Below are positions 1-10,252 of a stretch of 64,000 nucleotides of DNA, piece after piece. The stretch's first letter is position 1, and every line of letters starts with the position of its first letter. Under the pieces are notes generated by a model. That model ran no database searches. It saw only the letters and a program-made list of their open reading frames with translations, and was not told where the DNA came from. A program made the position numbers and the translations under genes. The DNA is from Glycine soja (taxonomy: Eukaryota > Streptophyta > Magnoliopsida > Fabales > Fabaceae). The stretch is taken from the NCBI RefSeq assembly GCF_004193775.1, contig NC_041016.1, positions 34,003,640-34,067,639 of the forward strand. Direction: 5' to 3'.

Positions 1-61
1 GCTCAAGCACGCTACAACCAACTAACTTATGAAGTAAGCGGTTTGGCAGACATGGGAACTC

Positions 62-1740
62 TCTCCCGATGATACGCGGAGATACCTTACGGTTATCCGC
101 ACCCTTTTGTCATCCAGAGGCGGCGGGCCCGATGACAAGCAGAGACCAAGTTTGGTCATTCTGCACCCTTGTATCGTCCAGAGGCGGCGGGCCCGATGAC
201 AAGCAGAGACCAAGTTTGGTCATTCTGCACCCTTGTATCATCCAGAGGCGGCGAGCCCGATGATACGCGGAGATACCTTACGGTTATCCGCACCCTTTTG
301 TCATCCAGAGGCGGCGGGCCCGATAACAAGCAGAGACCAAGTTTGGTCATTCTGCACCCTTGTATCATCCAGAGGCGGCGGGCCCGATGATACGCGGAGA
401 TACCTTACGGTTATCCGCACCCTTTTGTCATCCAGAGGCGGCGGGCCCGATGACAAGCAGAGACCAAGTTTGGTCATTCTGCACCCTTGTATCATCCAGA
501 GGCGGCGGGCCCGATGACAAGCAGAGACCAAGTTTGGTCATTCTGCACCCTTGTATCATCCAGAGGCGGCGAGCCCGATGATACGCGGAGATACCTTACG
601 GTTATCCGCACCCTTTTGTCATCCAGAGGCGGCGGGCCCGATAACAAGCAGAGACCAAGTTTGGTCATTCTGCACCCTTGTATCATCCAGAGGCGGCGGG
701 CCCGATGATACGCAGAGATACCTTACGGTTATCCGCACCCTTTTGTCATCCAGAGGCGGCGGGCCCGATGACAAGCAGAGACCAAGTTTGGTCATTCTGC
801 ACCCTTGTATCATCCAGAGGCGGCGGGCCCGATGATACGCGGAGATACCTTACGGTTATCCGCACCCTTTTGTCATCCAGAGGCGGCTGGCCCGATGATC
901 GCGGAGATACCTTACGGTTATCCGCACCCTTTTGTCATCCAGAGGCGGCGAGCCCGATGACAAGCAGAGACCAAGTTTGGTCATTCTGCACCCTTGTATC
1001 ATCCAGAGGCGGCGGGCCCGATGATACGCGGAGATACCTTACGGTTATCCGCACCCTTTTGTCATCCAGAGGCGGCGGGCCCGATGACAAGCAGAGACCA
1101 AGTTTGGTCATTCTGCACCCTTGTATCGTCCAGAGGCGGCGGGCCCGATGACAAGCAGAGACCAAGTTTGGTCATTCTGCACCCTTGTATCATCCAGAGG
1201 CGGCGAGCCCGATGATAAGCGGAGATACCTTACGGTTATCCACACCCTTTTGTCATCCAGAGGCGGCGGGCCCGATAACAAGCAGAGACCAAATTTGGTC
1301 ATTCTGCACCCTTGTATCATCCAGAGGCGGCGGGCCCGATGATACGCAGAGATACCTTACGGTTATCCGCACCCTTTTGTCATCCAGAGGCGGCGGGCCC
1401 GATGACAAGCAGAGACCAAGTTTGGTCATTCTGCACCCTTGTATCATCCAGAGGCGGCGGGCCCGATGATACGCGGAGATACCTTACGGTTATCCGCACC
1501 CTTTTGTCATCCAGAGGCGGCGGGCCCGATGACAAGCAGAGACCAAGTTTGGTCATTCTGCACCCTTGTATCATCCAGAGGCGGCGGGCCCGATGATACG
1601 CGGAGATACCTTACGGTTATCCGCACCCTTTTGTCATCCAGAGGCGGCGGGCCCGATGACAAGCAGAGACCAAATTTGGTCATTCTGCACCCTTGTGTCA
1701 TCCAGAGGCGGCGGGCCCGATGATACGCGGAAATACCCAA
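62..1740 (+). repeat. Satellite-like tandem array with two alternating subunits
   Basis: About 27 head-to-tail subunits of 63-64 bp in two types. Type A is marked by GATACGCGGAGATACC and type B by GACAAGCAGAGACC; both end in a shared GAGGCGGCGGGCCCG core. An A+B pair is 127 bp. Reading left to right the order is A B B A B' A B B A B' A B A A B A B B A B' A B A B A B A, where B' carries GATAAC. The five-subunit block ABBAB' (318 bp) therefore occurs three times. Several frames stay open through the array because 318 is a multiple of three and stops are rare; I do not call these genes. Confidence 0.95.
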
Positions 1741-2136
1741 GTGGTTATCCGTATAAACATTCTTTTGCTATCTGTAAGACAGAACGCTTGATAGCATGCA
1801 GAGGCTGACATAGTCTTCTGCACCTTTTGTTCCTCCGGGAACAACAAGTCATTTACATGTGGAAATTTCATGGTCGCCCGCGACTCTCGTCAACCGAGAG
1901 GAGCAAAATTAGTGTCATACCCTAATTTTCGTCCGGGGACCTTTGCTTGATGACATGCGACCATTCTTTGGTCCTTGTGAGGTGCTTGGCACCCATCATT
2001 AGGCAGTTTGTGAAAATTCTGGGAACAACAAGTCATTTGCATGTGGAGATTTTATGGTCACCCGCGACTCTCGTCAAATCGAGAGGAACGAAATTAGTGT
2101 CTTATCTTTACTTTCCTTTTATCTCCAATAAAAGAC
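1741..2136 (+). repeat. 3' tail of Ogre element A with a stray partial LTR copy
   Basis: 1765-1850 holds one copy of the module that is amplified in element B (CTATCTGTAAGAC, GATAGCATGCAG). A module starting GGGAACAACAAGTCATTT occurs at 1838-1912 and again at about 2020-2098. Between the two copies, 1913 to about 2017 is a near-copy of the first 105 bp of the LTR (TGTCATACCCTAATTTTCG). The polypurine leader that should precede an LTR is missing before this stray copy but present before the true LTR. Confidence 0.8.
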
Positions 2137-2153
2137 AAGTAAAGAGGGGCAAC
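2137..2153 (+). other. Polypurine tract of Ogre element A
   Basis: A purine run (AAGTAAAGAGGGGC) followed by AAC directly precedes the LTR start at 2154. The matching tract in element B is AAGTAAAGAAGGGC at about 38356-38370. It would prime plus-strand synthesis. Confidence 0.75.
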
Positions 2154-3276
2154 TGTCATACCCTAATTTCGTCCGGGGACCTTTGCTTGATGACATGCGA
2201 CCTTTCTTTGGTCCTTGTGAGGTGCTTGGCATCCATCATTAGGCAATTTGTGAAATTCCAGGACATGCCGAAAAACCAAAAATATATTGATGCACAATCC
2301 GTAAGTTTCCGTGACACACCGGAAATCAAATGGAAGCATCGTTGCATAATTAAGTGAGGTTCCGTAACATTCCGTAAGTCAAAAAGGGGATGATTATGTA
2401 ATCCGCAAGGTTCCGTAACATTACGGAAAGAAAACAAGTATCGTTACGAAATTCGTAAGTTTCCGTAACTTTACGAAAAAAGAATCACCAAAAAAAACAG
2501 AGGGGTGTACTTAGTAAAAATGGGGGTGCAAATAGCACCCAGGCCCACTTGGGCCCTCCAGAATATTCCTCCAGAAGGCTGTTGCTTCTGGAGGAAGCAA
2601 CCTGGCTCGCCTGGGCGAGCTGGGCGGCAACCACCTCCCCTATTTTGCTATAAATAGGGGAGGAAGTGAAGAAGAAAAGGGTTCAGCCCCCTTGGCACTT
2701 CTCTCTCTTTCGAATTTGCTTGGAAAAATTGTTTCCGTGAAGAAAATCTAAGCCGAGGCGCTTCCGAAACGTTTCCGTAACGTTTTCCGTGAGGAATTTC
2801 GCAAAGGTTTCAACCGTTCTTCGACGTTCTTCATTCGTTCTTCATCGTTCTTCGATCTTCAACGGGTAAGTACCTCGAACCAAGCTTTTCGATTCATTCT
2901 ATGCACCCATGGTGGTCCACATTGTGTTTCGTGCATTTTTATTCTCGTTTTGTTTACTTTTTATACCCCCTGTTGACGTGCTTAAGCCATTTTACTTAAG
3001 TCATTTCTCGCTTAACTTAAAAATAAAATCAATTTCCACCGAACGTTTGAATTGTATTATCCGTTAACTTCGGTTAAAATGAATTCCGACCGTTCGGTCG
3101 TGCCGTAACCACGTTGGAAATCAAAAAGAGGTAAAAAAATAATATAATAATCAAAAAACATCTTTTAGTAAAATAAAGCGGAAAATCAATCGGACGTTTT
3201 TCTCTTTGGGATTTCTCATTCTTAATCAAATTGATTAATAACTAAAGTGAAACTAAGGCTAAAATCAACTCGCCTA
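2154..3276 (+). repeat. Ogre element A 3' LTR, left part
   Basis: Starts TGTCATACCCTAATTTCG. It contains several degenerate TTCCGTAA(C/G) repeats and a TATA box (TATAAATA, 2649-2656) followed by AGGGGAGGAAG, a likely U3 promoter. It is cut at 3276 by the SIRE-like element; 3272-3276 (GCCTA) is the target site. Confidence 0.85.
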
Positions 3277-4279
3277 TGTTAGTGCTTAGCTTTACTTAGT
3301 TTTAAAAGATTGGCTAAAATTTTGTTAAAACATAAAGCACTTAGACAATGAAGGAAAGTTGGAGTTGCTGCACATGATGTCTAACATTATGTCAAGGAAT
3401 CAGATTGGGCTGCACAATGCACAAGGCAAGATAAAATGTCAAATGAAGAATTGAAGCTGCAGGATCCACGATGTCGGATACAATGTCCAGGACATCCTGC
3501 CCAAAAATACTGGACACATAAATCTGTTATATCTTTAACAGATTAATGTGCTGTCAGCAACAGATTAGGAGCTCTATCTTTAGGAACGAATTAAAAGATA
3601 ATTAAAGATTGAATTACAAACTTGAATAGTTTCGTTCAGGGATTAGAGATTGAAGATAAAAACTAAAAGATAAAACTTTATCTTTTAGATCTTTAAGTGC
3701 AGATTTTTCAGGAGAATGATAGAGCTTATCCAGCGAAAGTTGTTGCAGCCCAGATACGTACACTGCTATATAAACATGAAGGCTGCACGGGTTTTTTAAT
3801 CAAGTCAGAGATTGAAGAGTTATTTTGTGAGTTTTGTGACTTGAGTGTTTTGTGAGCCACCTTGATGTTACCCTAACATCAAGTGTTGGACCTGAGTGTG
3901 TAGAGTTGATCTCTATTGTTCAGAGAGCAATCTCTGGTGTGTCTTTGATTTGTTTGTAAACACGGGTGAGTGATTGAGAGGGAGTGAGAGGGGTTCTCAT
4001 ATCTAAGAGTGGCTCTTAGGTAGAAGTTGCATGGGTAGTGGTTAGGTGAGAAGGTTGTATACAGTGGCTGTTAGATCTTCGAACTAATACTATTTTAGTG
4101 GATTTCCTCCCTGGCTTGGTAGCCCCCAGATGTAGGTGACGTTGCACCGAACTGGGTTAACAATTCTCTTGTGTTATTTACTTGTTTAATCTGTTCATAC
4201 TGTCATATACAATCTGCATGTTCTGAAGCGCGATGTCGTGACATCCTGTACGACATCTGTCATTGGTATCAGAATTTCA
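3277..4279 (+). repeat. Outer SIRE 5' LTR
   Basis: 1,003 bp, TGTTAGTGC...GAATTTCA. A TATA box (TATATAAA) lies at 3767-3774, offset 490 in the LTR, and the same offset is seen in the 3' LTR at 21523. The last 50 bp contain the palindrome GATGTCGTGACATC (4232-4245). Confidence 0.93.
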
Positions 4280-4280
4280 A

Positions 4281-4292
4281 TTGGTATCGGAG
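4281..4292 (+). other. Primer binding site, outer SIRE
   Basis: TTGGTATCGGAGC lies just after the LTR end. It matches the initiator-methionine tRNA primer site of Copia elements (TGGTATCAGAGC) with one change, A to G. The inner SIRE keeps the exact site. Confidence 0.85.
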
Positions 4293-4337
4293 CGGGCACT
4301 CTAAATCACTGAGTGAGATCTAGGGAGATAAATTCTT

Positions 4338-7300
4338 ATGAACATGGAGAAAGAAGGAGGACCAGTGAACAGACCACCAATTCTGGATGGAACCAACTAT
4401 GAATACTGGAAAGCAAGGATGGTGGCCTTCCTCAAATCAATGGATAGCAGAACCTGGAAAGCTGTCATCAAAGGCTGGGAACATCCCAAGATGCTGGACA
4501 CAGAAGGAAAGCCCACTGATGAATTGAAGCCAGAAGAAGACTGGACAAAAGAAGAAGACGAATTGGCACTTGGAAACTCCAAAGCCTTGAATGCCCTATT
4601 CAATGGAGTTGACAAGAATATCTTCAGATTGATCAACACATGCACAGTTGCCAAGGATGCATGGGAGATTCTGAAAACCACTCATGAAGGAACCTCCAAA
4701 GTGAAGATGTCCAGATTGCAACTATTGGCTACAAAATTCGAAAATCTGAAGATGAAGGAGGAAGAATGAATTCATGACTTCCACATGAACATTCTTGAAA
4801 TTGCCAATGCTTGCACTGCCTTGGGAGAAAGGATGACAGATGAAAAGCTGGTGAGAAAGATCCTCAGATCTTTGCCTAAGAGATTTGACATGAAAGTCAC
4901 TGCAATAGAGGAGGCCCAAGACATTTGCAACATGAGAGTAGATGAACTCATTGGTTCCCTTCAAACCTTTGAGCTAGGACTCTCGGATAGGACTGAAAAG
5001 AAGAGCAAGAACCTGGCGTTCGTGTCCAATGATGAAGGAGAAGAAGATGAGTATGACCTGGATACTGATGAAGGTCTGACTAACGCAGTTGTGCTCCTTG
5101 GAAAACAGTTCAACAAAGTGCTGAAAAGAATGGACAGGAGGCAGAAACCACATGTCCGGAACATCCCTTTCGACATCAGGAAAGGTAGTGAATACCAGAA
5201 GAAGTCAGATGAAAAGCCCAGTCACAACAAAGGAATTCAATGCCATGGGTGTGAAGGCTATGGACACATCAAAGCTGAATGTCCCACCCATCTCAAGAAG
5301 TAGAGGAAAGGACTTTCTGTATGTTGGTCAGATGATACAGAGAGTGAACAAGTGATTCTGACAGAGATGTGAATGCACTCACTGGGAGATTTGAATCTGA
5401 TGAAGATTCAAGTGATATTGATATTGAAATCACTTTTGATGAGCTTGCTATATCCTATAGAGAACTATGCATCAAAAGTGAGAAGATTCTTCAGCAAGAA
5501 GCTCAACTGAAGAAGATCATTGCAAATCTGGAGGCTGAGAAGGAGGCACATGAAGAGGAGATCTCTGAGCTTAAAGGAGAAATTGGTTTTCTGAACTCTA
5601 AACTGGAAAACATGACAAAATCAATAAAGATGCTGAATAAAGGCTCAGATATGCTTGATGAGGTGCTACAGCTTGGGAAGAATGTTGGAAACCAGAGAGG
5701 ACTTGGATTTAATCATAAATCTGCTGGCAGAACAACCATGACAGAATTTGTTCCTGCCAAAAACAGCACTGGAGCCACGATGTCACAACATCGGTCTCGA
5801 CATCATGGAACGCAGCAGAAAAAGAGCAAAAGAAAGAAGTGGAGGTGTCACTACTGTGGCAAGTATGGTCACATAAAGCCCTTTTGCTATCATCTACATG
5901 GCCATCCACATCATGGAACTCAAAGTAGCAGCAGCGGAAGGAAGATGATGTGGGTTCCAAAACACAAGATTGTTAGTCTTGTTGTTCATACTTCACTTAG
6001 AGCATCAGCTAAGGAAGATTGGTACCTAGATAGCGGCTGTTCCAGACACATGACAGGAGTTAAAGAATTCCTGGTGAACATTGAACCTTGCTCCACTAGC
6101 TATGTGACATTTGGAGATGGCTCTAAAGGAAAGATCACTGGAATGGGAAAGCTAGTCCATGATGGACTTCCTAGTCTGAACAAAGTACTGCTGGTGAAGG
6201 GACTGACTGCAAACTTGATCAGCATCAGTCAGTTGTGTGATGAAGGATTCAATGTAAACTTCACAAAGTCAGAATGCTTGGTGACAAATGAGAAGAGTGA
6301 AGTTCTAATGAAGGGCAGCAGATCAAAGGACAACTGTTACCTATGGACACCTCAAGAAACCAGTTACTCCTCCACATGTCTATCCTCCAAAGAAGATGAA
6401 GTCAAAATATGGCATCAAAGATTTGGACATCTGCACTTAAGAGGCATGAAGAAAATCATTGACAAAGGTGCTGTTAGAGGTATTCCCAATCTGAAAATAG
6501 AAGAAGGCAGAATCTGTGGTGAATGTCAGATTGGAAAGCAAGTCAAGATGTCCCACCAGAAGCTTCAACATCAGACCACTTCCAGGGTGCTGGAACTACT
6601 TCACATGGACTTGATGGGGCCTATGCAAGTTGAAAGCCTTGGAGGAAAGAGGTATTCCTATGTTGTTGTGGATGATTTCTCCAGATTTACCTGGGTCAAC
6701 TTTATCAGAGAGAAATCAGACACCTTTGAAGTATTCAAAGAGTTGAGTCTAAGACTTCAAAGAGAAAAAGACTGTGTCATCAAGAGAATTAGGAGTGACC
6801 ATGGTAGAGAGTTTGAAAACAGCAAGTTTACTGAATTCTGCACATCTGAAGGCATCACTCATGAGTTCTCTGCAGCCATCACACCACAACAAAATGGCAT
6901 AGTTGAAAGGAAAAACAGGACTTTGCAAGAAGCTGCTAGGGTCATGCTTCATGCCAAAGAACTTCCCTATAATCTCTGGGCTGAAGCCATGAACACAGCA
7001 TGCTATATCCACAACAGAGACACACTTAGAAGAGGGACTCCAACCACACTGTATGAAATCTGGAAAGGGAGGAAGCCAACTGTCAAGCACTTCCACATCT
7101 TTGGAAGTCCATGTTACATTTTGGCAGATAGAGAGCAAAGGAGAAAGATGGATCCCAAGAGTGATGCAGGAATATTCTTGGGATACTCTACAAACAGCAG
7201 AGCATATAGAGTATTCAATTCCAGAACCAGAACTGTGATGGAATCCATCAATGTGGTTGTTGATGATCTAACTCCAGCAAGAAAGAAGGATGTCGAAGAC

Positions 7301-8617
7301 GATGTCAGAACATCGGGAGACAATGTAGCAGATACAGCTAAAAGTGCAGAAAATGCAGAAAATGCAGAAAACTCTGATTCTGCTACAGATGAACCAAACA
7401 TCAATCAACCTGACAAGAGTCCCTCCATTAGAATCCAGAAGATGCACCCCAAGGAGCTGATTATAGGAGATCCAAACAGAGGAGTCACTACAAGATCAAG
7501 GGAGATTGAGATTGTCTCCAATTCATGCTTTGTCTCCAAAACTGAGCCAAAGAATGTGAAAGAGGCACTAACTGATGAGTTCTGGATCAATGCTATGCAA
7601 GAAGAATTGGAGCAATTCAAAAGGAATGAAGTTTGGGAGCTAGTTCCTAGACCCGAGGGAACTAATGTGATTGGCACCAAGTGGATCTTCAAGAACAAAA
7701 CCAATGAAGAAGGTGTTATAACCAGAAACAAGGCCAGACTTGTTGCTCAAGGCTACACTCAGATTGAAGGTGTAGACTTTGATGAAACTTTCGCCCCTGT
7801 TGCTAGACTTGAGTCCATCAGATTGTTACTTGGTGTAGCTTGCATCCTCAAATTCAAGCTGTACCAGATGGATGTGAAGAGCGCGTTTCTGAATGGATAC
7901 CTGAATGAAGAAGTCTATGTGGAGCAGCCAAAGGGATTTGTAGATCCAACTCATCCAGATCATGTATACAGGCTCAAGAAGGCTCTCTATGGATTGAAGC
8001 AAGCTCCAAGAGCTTGGTATGAAAGGCTAACAGAGTTCCTTAATCAGCAAGGGTATAGGAAGGGAGGAATTGACAAGACTCTCTTTGTCAAACAAGATGC
8101 TGAAAACTTGATGATAGCACAGATATATGTTGATGACATTGTGTTTGGAGGGATGTCGAATGAGATGCTTCGACATTTTGTCCAACAGATGCAATCTGAA
8201 TTTGAGATGAGTCTTGTTGGAGAGCTGACTTATTTTCTGGGACTCCAAGTGAAGCAGATGGAAGACTCCATATTCCTCTCACAAAGCAAGTATGCAAAGA
8301 ACATTGTCAAGAAGTTTGGGATGGAAAATGCCAGCCATAAAAGAACACCTGCACCTACTCACTTGAAGCTGTCAAAGGATGAAGCTGGCACCAGTGTTGA
8401 TCAAAGTCTGTACAGAAGCATGATTGGGAGCTTACTATATTTAACAGCAAGCAGACCTGACATCACCTTTGCAGTAGGTGTTTGTGCAAGATATCAAGCC
8501 AATCCCAAGATAAGTCACTTGAATCAAGTAAAGAGAATTCTGAAATATGTAAATGGCACCAGTGACTATGGAATTATGTACTGTCATTGTTCAGATTCAA
8601 TGCTGGTTGGATATTGT
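4338..8617 (+). pseudogene. Outer SIRE gag-pol, 5' part (broken)
   Basis: Copia polyprotein: gag, then protease, integrase, reverse transcriptase and the start of RNase H. Visible motifs in order: gag N-terminus (NYEYWKARM), zinc knuckle [14 protein letters not shown], a long coiled coil ([19 protein letters not shown]), second knuckle [14 protein letters not shown], protease [11 protein letters not shown], pre-integrase WHQRFGHLH, integrase D-D-E ([29 protein letters not shown]), [15 protein letters not shown] and YVDDIVFG. Compared with the inner copy there are nonsense codons ending at 4769 and 5303 and a 4-bp deletion near 5351 that shifts frame. From 5369 the frame is open to RNase H, where the inner element interrupts at GYC. 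The start is the ATG at 4338, shared with the inner copy. Confidence 0.93.
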
Positions 8618-9617
8618 TGAAATTCTGATACCAATGACAGATGTCGTATCGGATGTCACGACATCACGCTTCAGAACATGCAGATGATGTTTGACAGTAT
8701 GACCAGATTAAACAAGTAAATAACACAAGAAAATTGTTAACCCAGTTCGGTGCAACGTCACCTACATCTGGGGGCTACCAAGCCAGGGAGGAAATCCACT
8801 AAAATAGTGTTAGTTCGAAGATCTAACAGCCACTGTTTACAACCTTCTCACCTAACCACTACCCGTGCAACCTCTACCTAAGAGCCACTCTTAGATATGA
8901 GAACCCCTCTCACTCCCTCTCAATCACTCTCCCGTGTTTACAAATAAATCAAAGACACACCAGAGATTGCTCTCTGAACAAAAGAGATCAACTCTACACA
9001 CTCAGGTCCAACACTTGATGTTAGGGTAACATCAAGGTGGCTCACAAAACACTCAAGTCCCAAAACTCACAAAATAACTCTTCAATCCCGGACTTGGTCG
9101 AAAACTCGTGCAGCCTTCATGTTTATATAGCAGTGTGCGTATCTGGGCTGCAACAACTTGCGCTGGATAAGATCTATCATTCTCCTGAAAAATCTGCACT
9201 TAAAGATCTAAAAGATAAAGTTTGATCTTTTAGTTTTTATCTTTAATCTCTAATCCCTGAACGAACTATTCAAGTTTGTAATTCGAACTTTAATTATCTT
9301 TTAATTCGTTCCTAAAGATAGATCGTCTAATCTGTTGCTAACTGCACATTAATCTGTTAAAGATATAACAGATTTATGTGTCCAGTATTTTCGGGCAGGA
9401 TGTCCTGGACATTGTATCCGACATCGTGGATCCTGCAGCTTCAATTCTTCATTTGACATTTTATCTTGCCTTGTGCATTGTGGAGCCCAATCTGATTCCT
9501 TGACATAACGTTGGACATCATGTGCAGCAACTCCAGCTTTCCTTCATTGTCTAAGTGCTTATGTTTTAACAAAATTTTAGCCAATCTTTTAAAACTCAGT
9601 AGAGCTAAGCACTAACA
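8618..9617 (-). repeat. Inner SIRE 3' LTR
   Basis: 1,000 bp, reverse orientation (plus strand TGAAATTCTG...CACTAACA). The TATA box reads TTTATATA at 9122-9129 on the plus strand. It differs from the right LTR at about four sites, including TAT/TAC near 8648 and ATC/ATT near 8765. Confidence 0.94.
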
Positions 9618-10252
9618 ATCTCCCCCTTTGGCAAATTTTGTCTAAAACATACTTAGACACTTCCTGAGCAGGTACGAGCAGTTATGCAAGTGGGATCAGC
9701 AACTTTCATTATCAGAGTAATCAAGCACAGCGGTATCTGTAGTGGCGACAGCAAAATTCTGCAAGTTGCAAGTCGTTTCCAGGATGTCAAGACATCTCAC
9801 GTGACATCAGCTTTCTGCTCCCCCTGTCTCCATGCTTCTACTGCTGTGAAGCAGTTCACTGCGGCATTCTGCAAGTTGCAAGTCGTTTCCAGGATGTCAC
9901 GACATCTCACGTGACATCAGCTTTCTGCTCCCCCTGTCTCCATGCTCCTACTGCTGTGAAGCAGTTCACTGCGGCAGCTTCTATCAGCTACTAGTTTTAG
10001 TAGCTTACAACAATCATCATCAGCAGCAGTAGTATAAATACTACTCCATCATATAACTACTACTCCCCCTCAAAGTCATAAATCATGCATAATATAATAT
10101 CCTACTACTCACTGCTGCTCAACATCATACATCATATATACTACTCCCCCTTTTTAGACAGAATTTGGCAAAAGTAGAATGCATGAAATTAATGTGCAAA
10201 TATTACAGACCAATAACTAGTAAAAGTAAAAGCAAAAATAAAGTTCTGATGG
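9618..10252 (-). other. Inner SIRE 3' untranslated region with duplicated polypurine module
   Basis: The functional tract is the complement of ATCTCCCCCTTT at 9618-9629. A 110-bp direct duplication (9757-9866 and 9867-9976) carries TGCTCCCCCTGTC, so this purine tract is doubled; the outer element has one copy. Further tracts appear as ACTCCCCCTCAAAG (about 10061) and ACTCCCCCTTTTTAG (about 10144). No ORF. Confidence 0.85.

Noticed and set aside
62..1740. CRISPR-like look of regular repeats
   Set aside because: Both parts of the period are conserved, there are no unique spacers and no cas genes, and the surroundings are plant retroelements.
22..1808. Many 60-157 codon open frames on both strands in the first 1.8 kb
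   Set aside because: They are produced by the 63/64-bp tandem array and overlap in several frames; no conserved domain and no codon signature.
4281..4292. Possible tRNA-related gene at TTGGTATCGGAGC (and 17067-17078)
   Set aside because: It is the primer binding site next to an LTR; no tRNA cloverleaf is present.
8027..8297. Antisense frames within gag-pol of both SIRE copies (also 13059-13329 and others)
   Set aside because: Shadows of the RT and integrase coding frames, identical in both copies because the coding strand is conserved.
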